Source of the DNA: Chloroflexota bacterium | GTDB taxonomy: Bacteria; Chloroflexota; UBA6077; JACCZL01 | Assembly (NCBI GenBank): GCA_020845495.1 | Contig: JADLFM010000216.1 | Span: forward strand, 81,680 to 145,679 | Length of the DNA stretch: 64,000 nucleotides | Direction: 5' to 3' | Part shown: positions 51,798 through 63,063 of the stretch, piece by piece | How positions within the stretch are numbered: position 1 is the stretch's first letter | How the letters are laid out: every line of letters starts with the position of its first letter | The notes under the pieces: model-generated | Databases searched by the model: none | What the model was told of the DNA's origin: nothing | What the model saw: only the letters and a program-made list of their open reading frames with translations | Made by a program: the position numbers and the translations under genes

Positions 51798-53876
51798 TCA
51801 GCGCGCCGCCAGGACGACGTACCAGCCGTCGTCGTAGGCGACCCTCCACTCAGGAGGTAGGTCAGCGAGTGTCAGGGTGTAGGCCGCGAAACGGATCACC
51901 TCCAGGCGTGCGTCGCTGTCGAGCATCACGCCGTTCCAACCCGCGTGCAGCGCTACGTCGCGGCGCACGTCGGCCCAGGTGTCGCGCGGCAATTCGCTGT
52001 CCGCGATGGTCGTCGATGTACCGTTCACGCCGAGTGTACCGAGCGTCGCCTGAGCGCGCTCGCGCCGCTTCGCCCGCAGCACGACCGTCGCTGTGCGGTC
52101 CGACGGGCTCCAGACCTGGAAGGTCAGCCGGTCCTTCGCCGATACCGCGGCGTACTGATAGTGATTAGTAGCGACGATCCGACCGGACGCGGGCTGCGCC
52201 GACTCGGGCACAAGCCCGGCTGCCGGCACGTCCACGCCGGCCAGCCGGTCGCCAAGCCGCTTCAAGACGACGTAGCGCGCGCTGTATGCCTGGGCCACCC
52301 GCGCGATCTCGTTCGGATCGCCCAGGTACGCGGCCACCAGGTCGGTGGCGCGGTCGGCCTCCGAGTGTCCGGTCATCCGCTCGACGTCGTAGGCAAGTTT
52401 GATTGCGGCCGTCGGGTAGAGGTAGACGACCTTCTGACCGGCGTAGTACCAGACGAGCGTCGCTTCTGGGGTCGGCACCAGGACGGTCTGAAGCCCGTGT
52501 GCCCGCGCCTCATCGGCCAGGAACGCCCCGAACCCGAAGTTCCCCGCCGGATCCCACTCCTGGTCCCCGAAGCTCGGCGTGTTCCAGAACTCGCCGACGC
52601 GCTGGGCCGTCCCAAGCGACCCTGGCACGCAGGCGACCAGCACTACAGCCGTCGCCGCCGCGATGGCGACCGGTGCCCGTAGTCGGAGCGGCCGAAGGAT
52701 AGCAGCGACGAGTGCCAGCCCAGCCACGAGCAGCAGCGGCTGCGATCCGAACTGCCAGAGCCGGCGCGGGAAGAAGGTATCGCCACCGGGAAAGCCGGTC
52801 GGGCGGAAGACTGCGAGCATCACCGGTACGAAGAACCAGACGAGCAGCAGGAGGGTCGCCGGGTCGCGCTGGCGCCAAAAGCGGCGGGCGACCATCGCCA
52901 TGCCGAGCGGGCCGAGCAGCAGGAAGACGCCGAACTCCTCCGGGAACTCCTCCACCTGGAGTTTGACCGGTACCCGGTCGGCCGGCATATGCACGCCGAA
53001 CGAGCCGCTCTGCGCGATCGAGGCGATCTGCCAGATCCACCAGAACGACGAGATGCCGAGGGCAACCGCGCTAGTAACGAGCGAGACTCGGATCGCCGGC
53101 CCGAGCAGGTCGCGGCGCAGCGCCAGCAGCAACCCGAGGTAGATCGCCAGCAGCGGCGCAGCGAACACGGCGGTCTGGGTGTGAGCCAGGATCATCAGGC
53201 CAAAGGCGAGGCCAGCCAGCAGCCCGCCCGGCCGCCAGCCCTGCACGACACCTCGGTAGACGCAGCCGATCCCGAGCGGCAGCAGCAGGAAGGCGATGTC
53301 GCGGGGGAAGACCGGGAAGAAGTTGTGCTGTCCCACGAACAGCGCGTCGACCCAGACCCGGTCTTCGGTGGTCTTGAGCGCGCCCGCAAACGTCGAGAAG
53401 ACCGCGCCGAGCAGCGCCGACGTGCGGTCGAAGCCAAGCGTCCTGGCCAGCCAGTAGGCAGCGAGCGGCGCCAGTGGCGCCCAGAGGATCGACAGGATCC
53501 GGATGCCCTCTGTCAGATCGAGGTCGAACGGCGCGGCAATCGTGACGACCAGATAGTGGAAGAGGGGCGAGTAGAAGGCCGGCAGGCCAGCGTAGGGGCC
53601 ACCCGGCAGGATCTCACCCGCCCGGATCTCGGCCATGACGGCGCGGTGGTAGATGTTGTCGCCGGTCCACAGCCAGGTTTTGTGGACGAAGACGCCACCC
53701 TGGATCAGCATCGCCGCCAACGCAAGTGCCACCAGCAAGCTGAGCGCCAAGCGCCGCGAGAGCGCCAGCCGACCAGCGTCCAGGTCACGCGGTGGAGTCA
53801 CGTCGGTGGAGACGGCAGCGGCCGGCGCAAGAGCGCCCGGCGGGGTGGTGACGCTCCGCGGCTCGGCGAGGCTCAT
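51798..53876 (-). CDS. Large membrane protein, probable GT-C-type glycosyltransferase
   Basis: A 692-residue polytopic protein. The first helix is followed by a loop with 'TWLWTGDNIYHRAVMAEIRA' and 'PAFYSPLFHYLVVTIAAPF', which resembles 6-pyruvoyl-tetrahydropterin-synthase-related/GT-C membrane proteins. About ten helices run to residue 430, followed by a large extracytoplasmic C-terminal domain with 'YYAGQKVVYLYPTAAIKLAY' and a beta-rich end. ATG 53876 is chosen; the longer frame to 54011 adds a Pro-rich stretch. It heads a minus-strand group with the two following transferases. Catalytic residues are not certain. Confidence 0.72.
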   Translation of the reverse strand: MSLAEPRSVTTPPGALAPAAAVSTDVTPPRDLDAGRLALSRRLALSLLVALALAAMLIQGGVFVHKTWLWTGDNIYHRAVMAEIRAGEILPGGPYAGLPAFYSPLFHYLVVTIAAPFDLDLTEGIRILSILWAPLAPLAAYWLARTLGFDRTSALLGAVFSTFAGALKTTEDRVWVDALFVGQHNFFPVFPRDIAFLLLPLGIGCVYRGVVQGWRPGGLLAGLAFGLMILAHTQTAVFAAPLLAIYLGLLLALRRDLLGPAIRVSLVTSAVALGISSFWWIWQIASIAQSGSFGVHMPADRVPVKLQVEEFPEEFGVFLLLGPLGMAMVARRFWRQRDPATLLLLVWFFVPVMLAVFRPTGFPGGDTFFPRRLWQFGSQPLLLVAGLALVAAILRPLRLRAPVAIAAATAVVLVACVPGSLGTAQRVGEFWNTPSFGDQEWDPAGNFGFGAFLADEARAHGLQTVLVPTPEATLVWYYAGQKVVYLYPTAAIKLAYDVERMTGHSEADRATDLVAAYLGDPNEIARVAQAYSARYVVLKRLGDRLAGVDVPAAGLVPESAQPASGRIVATNHYQYAAVSAKDRLTFQVWSPSDRTATVVLRAKRRERAQATLGTLGVNGTSTTIADSELPRDTWADVRRDVALHAGWNGVMLDSDARLEVIRFAAYTLTLADLPPEWRVAYDDGWYVVLAAR

Positions 53877-54050
53877 CGGGTCAGTCAGGGCGAGTAGTGA
53901 GGGTCGCGGCGGCCGCGTCGTCGGCCCCGCCGCTCGCGGGGCGAGCAGGCCGCCGGCGGTCGCCGGACTGTACCAGAGGGCCGGTCGGCCGGGCCAGAAA
54001 TGGACGCGCATCTGGGCGGCGGCGTGCGCTCCCCGGAAAGGGTGGCAGGG

Positions 54051-54746
54051 TCAGTAGCGGCGGCCCTGCTGGCGGCGGACGTCGAAGGTAGCGGTGCGGG
54101 CGATGGCCATCACCGCCATCACGCCGGCCTGGACCGGATCTGTGACGACGAGGTCGGCCGCGTCCGGCACGCTGCCCGCCATGTTGAGCGAAATGACGAT
54201 GATCCCCTGCATCCGGATGTCGCGGACGGCCTTCGCCACGTCTCCGCCCATGAGCGCCCCGGCCAGCACCAGCGCCACCGCGCGCGGCAGCCGAGCGACG
54301 CCCCGGACGGCGGCGGCCAGGTTCTCCTCCCCGACGAGCGCGATGGTGTCCACCGAGATCCGCTCGCCACGGATGTTGTGGCGATCCGCCTCAGCCACCG
54401 CCCCGAGGACGACCTGGCCTACCTGAGCGCCCCCGCCGATGACGATCAGGCGCTTTCCATAGATCCGCCGGAACGACGGCGCTCGCTCGACAGATCGGAC
54501 GATGTCCAGGGCTTCGAGGTCATGCACCAGGGTATCGACGTCCGCGACGCCTGACAACTCGAAGTAGGTCGAGAGCCGCGAGGGGCGACGGTCGGTGATG
54601 TCGACGTAGGTGATGTTAGCGTTGTGCTCGAAGATGACCCGGGTCAGGCTGTGGAGCACGCCGGGCTGGTCTGGTCCCTGAACGCGCACCAGGAGGGCGA
54701 CCGCTCCTTCGCCATCGTCAGGATCGAGCCGCTTCGGATCCAACAT
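54051..54746 (-). CDS. ACT-domain protein with DUF5612-like C-terminal domain
   Basis: A 231-residue soluble protein. Residues about 15-85 are an ACT domain ('LLVRVQGPDQPGVLHSLTRV', then 'NANITYVDITDRRPSRLST'), which binds small effectors such as amino acids. The remainder, 'GKRLIVIGGGAQVGQVVLGA' and later 'AVALVLAGALMGGDVAKAVR', looks like the Rossmann-like DUF5612 domain that I recall mainly from archaeal proteins. Target unknown. ATG 54746 (MLDPKRLDPDD) is preferred to an upstream start. It is divergent from the sigma factor gene and could be co-regulated with it. Confidence 0.7.
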   Translation of the reverse strand: MLDPKRLDPDDGEGAVALLVRVQGPDQPGVLHSLTRVIFEHNANITYVDITDRRPSRLSTYFELSGVADVDTLVHDLEALDIVRSVERAPSFRRIYGKRLIVIGGGAQVGQVVLGAVAEADRHNIRGERISVDTIALVGEENLAAAVRGVARLPRAVALVLAGALMGGDVAKAVRDIRMQGIIVISLNMAGSVPDAADLVVTDPVQAGVMAVMAIARTATFDVRRQQGRRY

Positions 54747-55094
54747 GTCGGGCAGTGTACCCGGCCATTCGGAGGATCGGCTATCGCCCCGTGCAAGCGC
54801 TCGCCCCACATCGACTCTCGCTCCGTATCAGCTAGCGGCCCGTACGTCTCCTGGGCGGACAGGTCATGCCGCAGTAGCCCGCACCATCCCCCAGGTGGGG
54901 GATGACCGCCCTACCTGGACCAACGAGGGGGATTGTTTCACCCCACATGGGGGAGTCATTCAGACCAGGTGGGGCATGAACTTTTCACCAGGACTGCCGA
55001 TTATCTGTACAGCGAGTCACGGTGGCATCACGGATTCATCTATCAGTCTCGTCGGAGTGCGCGGCGAGACGTCCGTCAGGAACGAGGGACGGCG
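54747..55094. other. Divergent intergenic region upstream of the sigma factor
   Basis: Contains the three-copy GGGG motif at 54889-54979 and should hold promoters for both flanking genes. The sigma factor frame is open back to 54933 but the better start is 55095. Confidence 0.5.
54889..54979 (+). promoter_or_regulatory. Three near-repeats upstream of the sigma factor gene, possible operators
   Basis: CCAGGTGGGGGATGA (54891), CCACATGGGGGAGTCA (54943) and CCAGGTGGGGCATGA (54965) are variants of one motif spaced 52 and 22 bases, ending about 115 bases before the sigma start. They could bind a regulator or the sigma factor itself; not tested. Confidence 0.45.
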
Positions 55095-55772
55095 ATGGCA
55101 ACCAGGATGTCGCCAGCAGCAGAAGGCGAAGGGAAGACAGAGGCGATGGTCGAGGATGTGCAGGTGCTGGTCGAGCGCGCTCAAGCCGGTGACGGTGGGG
55201 CGTTTGGCGAGTTGTACGAGCAGTTCGCCCCGGAGATCTTTCGCTACCTCCTGCGTCACCTGAACGGGCGGCGCGAGCCGGCCGAGGATCTGACCGAGGA
55301 AGTCTTCCTCAAGGTGCTCGAACGGCTGGGCAGCTATCAGTTCCGTGGCCTGCCATTCTCGGCGTGGCTGTACCGCATCGCGCGAAACCACATGATCGAC
55401 CATCTGCGGGCGCGGCCTCGTCAGACGATGAGCTCACTCGACGCCGCACCCGAGATTCCCGAGAAGCGCGCCGAGCAGGTGATGGACCGGTCGCTCGACC
55501 GGCACGAGCTGACCTACGCGCTGGACCGGCTTACGAGCGATCAGCGCCACGTCGTGATGCTCCGCTTCCTCGACGGGTTCACCACTGCCGAGACGGCTGA
55601 AATCATGGGCAAGACCGAGGACGCCGTGAAGAAGCTCCAGGCGCGCGGTCTCGTCCAACTCCGCCGTATCATCGAGCAGGCGCGCCGGACCGAAGAAGCT
55701 CCCCCAGTCGCCGTCACGCCGACGCCGGCCGAGCCGGCTGGCTCGCGGCTGGCCGCCCTTGGAGCAGCCTGA
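55095..55772 (+). CDS. ECF-type RNA polymerase sigma factor
   Basis: A 225-residue sigma-70-family factor. Region 2: 'LVERAQAGDGGAFGELYEQF', 'EDLTEEVFLKVLERLGSYQF' and 'FSAWLYRIARNHMIDHLRAR'. Region 4: 'LDRLTSDQRHVVMLRFLDGF' followed by TTAETAEIMGKTEDAVKKLQ and ARGLVQLRRI, the DNA-binding helix-turn-helix. Regions 1 and 3 are absent, as in ECF or SigW-like factors. The tail is Pro/Ala-rich. ATG 55095 follows GAGGGACGGCG. No anti-sigma gene adjoins it; the downstream gene is convergent. Confidence 0.88.
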   Translation: MATRMSPAAEGEGKTEAMVEDVQVLVERAQAGDGGAFGELYEQFAPEIFRYLLRHLNGRREPAEDLTEEVFLKVLERLGSYQFRGLPFSAWLYRIARNHMIDHLRARPRQTMSSLDAAPEIPEKRAEQVMDRSLDRHELTYALDRLTSDQRHVVMLRFLDGFTTAETAEIMGKTEDAVKKLQARGLVQLRRIIEQARRTEEAPPVAVTPTPAEPAGSRLAALGAA

Positions 55773-55900
55773 GCCAGCCATCACGTGTGGCCGGCGTATA
55801 GCATCCCCGCCTTCGCCGCCGGTGGCTAGCCCGTCGCCTGCCTGACCCGGGGACGGAGACCGCACCACTCCTCCCCCCACCACCAACCCTGCCTTCCAGA

Positions 55901-55936
55901 CGAAGGGGACGCGCCAACGAAAGCGCGTCCCCTTCG
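55901..55936. terminator. Bidirectional hairpin terminator
   Basis: Perfect 14-bp stem CGAAGGGGACGCGC / GCGCGTCCCCTTCG with loop CAACGAAA, between the convergent sigma factor and ABC-F genes. Confidence 0.85.
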
Positions 55937-56057
55937 CCGTCTCGGCCGGGCGCCGCCGTTCGCGGGCACGCATCTCGACAGCGCCCCCAGAGGAGCAGCA
56001 CGCATCAGAGCCGCGTCCGAGTGGCCTGCTCCCCCTGAGCTACGGCCGAGCCGAGCG

Positions 56058-58097
<2,040 letters not shown>

Positions 58098-58177
58098 GTG
58101 ATGAAGTGTGGCCTACCGACGCGCAATCCGGCCACGCACCACGATGCCCATGGTAGCGAGTAGGCTTGAACTGACGC

Positions 58178-58657
58178 CTATAGGAGGGCATCGAGTGAAT
58201 CGACAGGCGACCGATAGCCGTCCGCAATCATTCGTCGAAGCAAGTCTTCCGCGTCGTCACGTGTCGCGTGGCGATGCCGTACCGCACGGATCAGAGTCCC
58301 GAGTGTCCCTGATACGACGATCCCTCGTGCGGCAGCGTAACGTCGCGCATCAAGATCATCGGTAGCTGCGAGCCAACCGCGACCTACGGCGACGGCGAGG
58401 CAAGAACGCTCGCCATCGTGCAACGGCTGCGGCAACGATGCTGCAAGCTGGCGCTCGTGTGCCGTCAACTCGATCACAGCAAGGCTCGACCAGACGTCTC
58501 GACGGGGATCATCAGCCAGCAACCCGCTTCGGTACTCGTTCAACACGACCCTGGTTGTGCACACAGCGCCGTCCCAGGCAAGGGTGAGCAGTTGATCCGC
58601 TCCACTCCGACCAAAATTGCTCAGAATGGTGTTATCCAGCAGGATCCGAGCAGTCAC
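58178..58657 (-). CDS. PIN-domain toxin (VapC-like)
   Basis: A 159-residue PIN-fold nuclease. Acidic residues in 'ILLDNTILSNFG' (D9), 'VVLNEYRSG', 'HDGERSCLAVAV' and 'LAATDDLDARRYA' match the family's metal site. The family cleaves RNA, usually as toxin of a type II pair. The GTG start overlaps the upstream gene's stop by four bases (GTGA), the typical antitoxin-toxin order. The C-terminus ('DDAEDLLRRMIADGYRSP') is typical of this PIN subgroup. Confidence 0.8.
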   Translation of the reverse strand: MTARILLDNTILSNFGRSGADQLLTLAWDGAVCTTRVVLNEYRSGLLADDPRRDVWSSLAVIELTAHERQLAASLPQPLHDGERSCLAVAVGRGWLAATDDLDARRYAAARGIVVSGTLGTLIRAVRHRHATRDDAEDLLRRMIADGYRSPVDSLDALL

Positions 58658-59097
58658 CGACGCGAGGCGTCCCAGGCTAGGGCAGCCTCAACCTCGGCAC
58701 GCGCTTCCTCGATGGTCGACGGGCCGACACGCAGGGGGATGCCGAGTCGATGGCAGCGGACACGCATCTCCCCCCACGGTATCTGAAGCAGGTCGGCGAG
58801 GCGAGCGGAGGTCATGCTCCCGGCGAGGTAATGCGCGAGCGCCAGGTAGTACCGGTCATCGGCAGAAACATCCTGCACGTCTTCATCGCGCAGCCACTTG
58901 TCGGGCTCGGGAGACACCGGCTCGGCAAGTGCCCGAGCGTACGCGCGGAGCAGGCGATGATCGGTCAGGTCGACGATGGCCGCAGCCTCACGCCCCTCGT
59001 ACTCGATCGGCACGATATTGCCCTGCTCGGCGGCGCTCACTGCCGCCTTCAGGCGGGGCGTAAGCTCGCTCTCGGCGATACGCTCGGTCGATTCCAC
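58654..59097 (-). CDS. Antitoxin-like protein, UPF0175-type with extra N-terminal domain
   Basis: A 147-residue partner of the PIN protein. Residues about 90-130 ('AHYLAGSMTSARLADLLQIP') resemble the UPF0175 helix-turn-helix antitoxins. The first 60 residues ('LTPRLKAAVSAAEQGNIVPI', then EYEGREAAAIVDLTDH) resemble a Phd/YefM dimerisation domain. The C-terminal 'TIEEARAEVEAALAWDASRR' may wrap the toxin. Such a composite arrangement is less common. ATG 59097; autoregulation of the 184-bp divergent spacer is likely from family knowledge. Confidence 0.68.
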   Translation of the reverse strand: MESTERIAESELTPRLKAAVSAAEQGNIVPIEYEGREAAAIVDLTDHRLLRAYARALAEPVSPEPDKWLRDEDVQDVSADDRYYLALAHYLAGSMTSARLADLLQIPWGEMRVRCHRLGIPLRVGPSTIEEARAEVEAALAWDASRR

Positions 59098-59281
59098 CTC
59101 AGTCCTCTCGATGCGTGGTCCGGTGGGGCGGCCTGGTACTTTCGCTCTAATTCAGTATCGCATGACGACCCGCGAGCGGATCCCCCCAGGAGGACATCTG
59201 CACGACCCGTGCTATACCGCACGTCATCCGATGGTTGGCGGGCCGGTTCGCTACCATTGGGCGACGGAGGTAGCACGGATC

Positions 59282-60502
59282 ATGGCTCAGCGGTCGTATG
59301 ACTTTCTTATCATCGGCGGCGGCATCGTCGGCCTGGCGACCGCGCGGGAGTTGCTGCTGCGCCGGCCCGGCCAGCGCGTGGCAATCCTCGAAAAAGAGCC
59401 GGTCATCGGTCAGCACCAGACCGGGCACAACTCCGGCGTCATCCACGCCGGCCTCTACTATGCGCCCGGCTCGCTCAAGGCTCAACTCTGCTCCGAAGGC
59501 CGCGCCAAGACCTACCAGTACTGCGATGAGAAGGGCATCCCCTACCGCAAGTGCGGCAAGCTCGTCGTCGCGATCACCGAGCAAGAACTGCCCGGCCTCG
59601 ACGAGTTGTTCCGGCGTGGCACCATCAACGGCGTCCCCGGTCTCCGGATGGTCGGGCCAGAGGAGATCGCGGAGATCGAACCGCACGCGGCCGGCCTCAA
59701 GGGCGTCTACTCGCCGGACACGGGCATCGTCGACTGGTCGCGGGTAGCACGGTCGTACGCCGACGACGTGCTGGCGAATGGCGGCGAGATCTTGACCAGC
59801 CACGAGGTCACGAACATCGGCCGGAAGGATGGCTGGGTGCTCGTCAAGACGACCTTCGACGAGATCCTCCCGACTCGCTACCTGATCACCTGCGCCGGCC
59901 TCCAGTCCGACCGGGTGGCCGCGATGTCTGGCGCACCGAAGACTCCTCAGATCGTCCCCTTCCGGGGCGACTACTACGTCCTCAAGCCGGAGAAGCGCTA
60001 CCTGACCCGCGGGATGATTTATCCGGTCCCAGATCCGCGCTTCCCGTTCCTCGGGGTCCACTTCACCCGCCGTATCGACGACGAGGTCTGGCTCGGCCCG
60101 AACGCCGTCTACGCCTTCGCCCGTGAAGGCTACGGCAAGCTTGATGTCAGCCTTCGAGACAACCTCGAGACGCTCTTCTTCCCCGGCTTCTGGAAGCTCG
60201 TCGGCAAGTACTGGCAGATGGGCTCCGAGGAGATGCTCCGGGACTTCAGCAAGACGCTGTTCGTCGAGACCTGCAAGAAGTACGTGCCCGAAGTCACGGA
60301 GGACGATTGCCTGCCAGGACCATCGGGCGTCCGCGCTCAGGCACTCGACGTGGACGGCAAGCTGGTCGACGACTTCATCGTGCAGCGGTCGGACCGGATC
60401 TTCCACGTTCGCAATGCTCCGTCGCCGGCCGCCACCTCGTCGCTGGCAATCGGGCGGATCATCGCGGACGTGGCGGAAGCCAGCTTCGCGAAGGCGTCCT
60501 GA
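59282..60502 (+). CDS. lhgO: L-2-hydroxyglutarate oxidase-like FAD-dependent oxidoreductase
   Basis: A 406-residue DAO-family flavoprotein. The FAD Rossmann motif is 'DFLIIGGGIVGLATARELLL', then 'QHQTGHNSGVIHAGLYYAPG' followed by SLKAQLCSEG, a hallmark of LhgO/YgaF. 'YLITCAGLQSDRVAAMSG' and 'GPSGVRAQALDVDGKLVDDF' near the end complete the family pattern. It would oxidise L-2-hydroxyglutarate to 2-oxoglutarate, passing electrons to quinone. ATG 59282; an upstream open frame exists but is not conserved. The phosphotriesterase-family gene follows by 77 bases. Confidence 0.9.
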   Translation: MAQRSYDFLIIGGGIVGLATARELLLRRPGQRVAILEKEPVIGQHQTGHNSGVIHAGLYYAPGSLKAQLCSEGRAKTYQYCDEKGIPYRKCGKLVVAITEQELPGLDELFRRGTINGVPGLRMVGPEEIAEIEPHAAGLKGVYSPDTGIVDWSRVARSYADDVLANGGEILTSHEVTNIGRKDGWVLVKTTFDEILPTRYLITCAGLQSDRVAAMSGAPKTPQIVPFRGDYYVLKPEKRYLTRGMIYPVPDPRFPFLGVHFTRRIDDEVWLGPNAVYAFAREGYGKLDVSLRDNLETLFFPGFWKLVGKYWQMGSEEMLRDFSKTLFVETCKKYVPEVTEDDCLPGPSGVRAQALDVDGKLVDDFIVQRSDRIFHVRNAPSPAATSSLAIGRIIADVAEASFAKAS

Positions 60503-60579
60503 GGCGTGCGCGAGGGACGTCGTCGTACTCGATGGTGATTGCTCGCGGCGCATGATGCTGCGCCCACAAGGAGGAGAGC

Positions 60580-61641
60580 GTGTCCGACACGGCTGGCAAG
60601 GTCATGACCGTCCTCGGGCCGATGGCGCCGGATGAGCTTGGACCGACGCTCATCCACGAGCACGTGCTGTTCGACCTGTCGGTGTACCATCACCTGCGCT
60701 TCGGCCCCGGCAAGCAGCGCCCGCTGCCGGACGAGCCGCTCGGCATCCAGCACCTCTCCCTGCTGCGCCACAATGTGGCCGCCCTCCGCGACAACACCAT
60801 CATGAAAGACCTCGACACGGCGGCGGCCGAACTGCTCCTCTACAAGGAGCTCGGCGGTGGAACAGTCGTCGAGGTAACGAGTGTCGGGCTGGTGCCGGAG
60901 CCAGCCGGCCTCGCCGAATTAGCTCGTCGGACGGGCCTGAACGTGGTGGCCGGCACTGGCTACTACATCGGGTCGTCGCACCCGGCGAGCCTGGCCGCGA
61001 AGAGCGTGGGCCAGGTCGCCGAGGAGCTGCTGCGCGATTTCGAGGAGGGTTTCCGGGGCACCGACGTACGGCCGGGTGTCCTGGGTGAGATCGGCACCAC
61101 CGAGCCGCTCATGCCTACCGAGCGGACGGTGCTGGAAGCGGTCGGCCAGGTCCAGCGGCAGACCGGCGCCGCCATCGTCCTCCATCCTGACTCGGCGCAT
61201 CGGACCTGGGAGCCGATCGCACGGACGCTCGATCTGCTGGCGTCGTCCGGGGCTGCGCTCGACCGGGTCATCATCAGTCACTGCGACGACCGTCTCTTCA
61301 AGAGTTATGCGTCGTACGGCAAGCTGGCGGCGCTCGGCCCGACCCTCGCCTTCGACACGTTCGGCAAGCAGACCTTCTACCCGGCGCGCGGTCGTCAGTA
61401 CCCAAACGACGATACACGGGTGGAGATCATCGCGCAGCTCGTCGCCGATGGGCTGGCCGGCTCGGTCACGCTCTCGCACGACGTCTGCTACAAGACCGAC
61501 CTGACCCGCTGGGGCGGCGACGGCTTCGGCCACATCTCGCGCAACATCCTCCCCCGCCTACGTCAGCAAGGGGTCTCGGACGACGCGATCCGCCAGATGA
61601 CGGTGGACAACCCGCGCCGCCTCCTCCCCCTGACGCAGTAG
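60580..61641 (+). CDS. Phosphotriesterase-family metal-dependent hydrolase
   Basis: A 353-residue TIM-barrel enzyme of the PTE family. Metal ligands: HEH (H26, H28), 'LHPDSAH', 'ISHCDD' and 'SHDVCYK'. The bridging residue is Glu in 'GEIGTTEPL' rather than carboxylated Lys, as in E. coli PHP; lactonase or esterase activity is plausible but not shown. GTG start with AAGGAGGAGAGC upstream. Probably co-transcribed with the flavoprotein before and the methyltransferase after it. Confidence 0.84.
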   Translation: MSDTAGKVMTVLGPMAPDELGPTLIHEHVLFDLSVYHHLRFGPGKQRPLPDEPLGIQHLSLLRHNVAALRDNTIMKDLDTAAAELLLYKELGGGTVVEVTSVGLVPEPAGLAELARRTGLNVVAGTGYYIGSSHPASLAAKSVGQVAEELLRDFEEGFRGTDVRPGVLGEIGTTEPLMPTERTVLEAVGQVQRQTGAAIVLHPDSAHRTWEPIARTLDLLASSGAALDRVIISHCDDRLFKSYASYGKLAALGPTLAFDTFGKQTFYPARGRQYPNDDTRVEIIAQLVADGLAGSVTLSHDVCYKTDLTRWGGDGFGHISRNILPRLRQQGVSDDAIRQMTVDNPRRLLPLTQ

Positions 61642-61645
61642 GCCG

Positions 61646-62815
61646 GTGCCGGCACCGGCTCGCGCCAGATCGGATGAGTCCCAATCGATGCCATCAGCCT
61701 CACGCCGTTCCTCGCACGGGCGGGGCCGGCCGACCACCTCGCGCCGACCAGTCCGGGGCGTTGCACCACCCCGGCGCGCGGTCGAGCGGCCGGCTGGCAC
61801 GTTCGTGGCCGAGGCGGTTGAGGGGCTGGAGCCGTTCGTCGCGGCAGAGGTAGCGGGCCTGACAGCCGAAGGGATCACCGGCCCTGGTGCTGTGCGCTTC
61901 GAGTACGCCGGTCCCTGGCGGGATCTGCTGACACTCCGGACCGCTGTGGCGGTGCATGCCGTTGTTACACATGGGCTTCCCCGCCCAGCCGCCCTGCTCG
62001 ACGACGGCGCGTTCCGAGCCATCGCGGCGACGGTTGGGCACGTGCGCTCGCTTCAGCCGGCCGGCAGCTACACGACCCTTCGGCTGAGTGCGGCCGGGCT
62101 CGACTCGGCCGCGTTCCATCGGTTCCGCGAGCGCCTTGCCGCCGAGACCGGCCTCCGCGACGTCAGTACTGAAGGCGGAGGCGGCGATCTGTTGCTTCGG
62201 TTCCGGCGCGGCCCAGACGGTGCGTTCGAGTTGCTGGTCCGGCTCTCACCACGCCCGCTTACCGCGCGGCCCTGGCGGCGCTGCAATCTACCGGGTGCCC
62301 TCAACGCAGCCATCGCGTCGGCGATGGCTGCACTCACCGCGCCTGCCGCGGACGACGTCTTCCTCAACCTCGGCTGCGGCTCAGGGACGCTCCTCGTCGA
62401 ACGCGCCGCACTCGGCCCGGCCGGCCGTCTCATCGGCTGCGATCTCGATCCCCGCGCCCTGGCCTGCGCTGACGAGAACGCCCAGGCAGCGGGACTGACA
62501 GCCGTCGAGCTTCATGACTGGGATGCGCGGGCGCTGCCGCTGGCGGATAGCTCAGTATCAGCGCTGGCCGTCGATCTGCCGTTCGGGCAACTGCTCGGCT
62601 CGCACACGGAGAACGAGGCGCTGTACCCGGCCCTGCTCGCGGAGGCGGCGCGGGTAGCTCGCCCGGGCGCCCGCCTCGCAGCTATCACCCAGCAAACTCG
62701 CCTCTTCGAGCGATCGGTGGCGGCGCCGTGGATCGTCGAGCGAGCGATCCACCTCCGGCTCCCCACCAACGCTGCGCCGATCGCCCTCGGCCTGTACGTC
62801 CTCGTCCGCGCCTGA
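61646..62815 (+). CDS. THUMP-domain RNA methyltransferase-like protein
   Basis: A 389-residue protein. The middle (about 55-200) resembles a THUMP RNA-binding domain, beginning 'TFVAEAVEGLEPFVAAEVAG'. The C-terminal half is a Rossmann methyltransferase: 'VFLNLGCGSGTLLVERAALG' binds SAM, and 'ALAVDLPFGQLLG' takes the place of the NPPY-type catalytic motif in Trm14/TrmN enzymes. It is likely to act on tRNA. The first 50 residues are Arg/Ser-rich and the start (GTG 61646 or ATG 61688) is uncertain. It begins five bases after the hydrolase gene. Confidence 0.75.
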   Translation: MPAPARARSDESQSMPSASRRSSHGRGRPTTSRRPVRGVAPPRRAVERPAGTFVAEAVEGLEPFVAAEVAGLTAEGITGPGAVRFEYAGPWRDLLTLRTAVAVHAVVTHGLPRPAALLDDGAFRAIAATVGHVRSLQPAGSYTTLRLSAAGLDSAAFHRFRERLAAETGLRDVSTEGGGGDLLLRFRRGPDGAFELLVRLSPRPLTARPWRRCNLPGALNAAIASAMAALTAPAADDVFLNLGCGSGTLLVERAALGPAGRLIGCDLDPRALACADENAQAAGLTAVELHDWDARALPLADSSVSALAVDLPFGQLLGSHTENEALYPALLAEAARVARPGARLAAITQQTRLFERSVAAPWIVERAIHLRLPTNAAPIALGLYVLVRA

Positions 62816-63063
62816 CCGGCCTACACTTGATGGCACTGAGTACATTGCGACGTTGACAACGCGCGACCCGTGGTGCCGTACGTCAGTGGTAAGCACAGAT
62901 CGATAGGATGGGGCGGCTCAAATTGCCGAGAGGAGCCCGGCGACCGACCTGGCTTCTACACCCGCTAGACCTTCTGGCAGGCACGAACGGACATCCTGTG
63001 CTGGTGGCGATGGTATGCCTGGGGACGATGGTATGATGGTAGCAAGCACCGCGAGGATGGACA

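Noticed and set aside
55976..56047. tRNA-like sequence on the minus strand (GCCGTAGCTCAGGGGGAGCAG, then GGCC)
   Set aside because: Only the 5' acceptor and D-arm resemblance is present; no anticodon stem or TPsiC arm can be folded.
59147..60553. A 468-residue minus-strand frame opposite the L-2-hydroxyglutarate oxidase-like gene
   Set aside because: It has no motifs and is the antisense shadow of a clear flavoprotein gene with a standard start.
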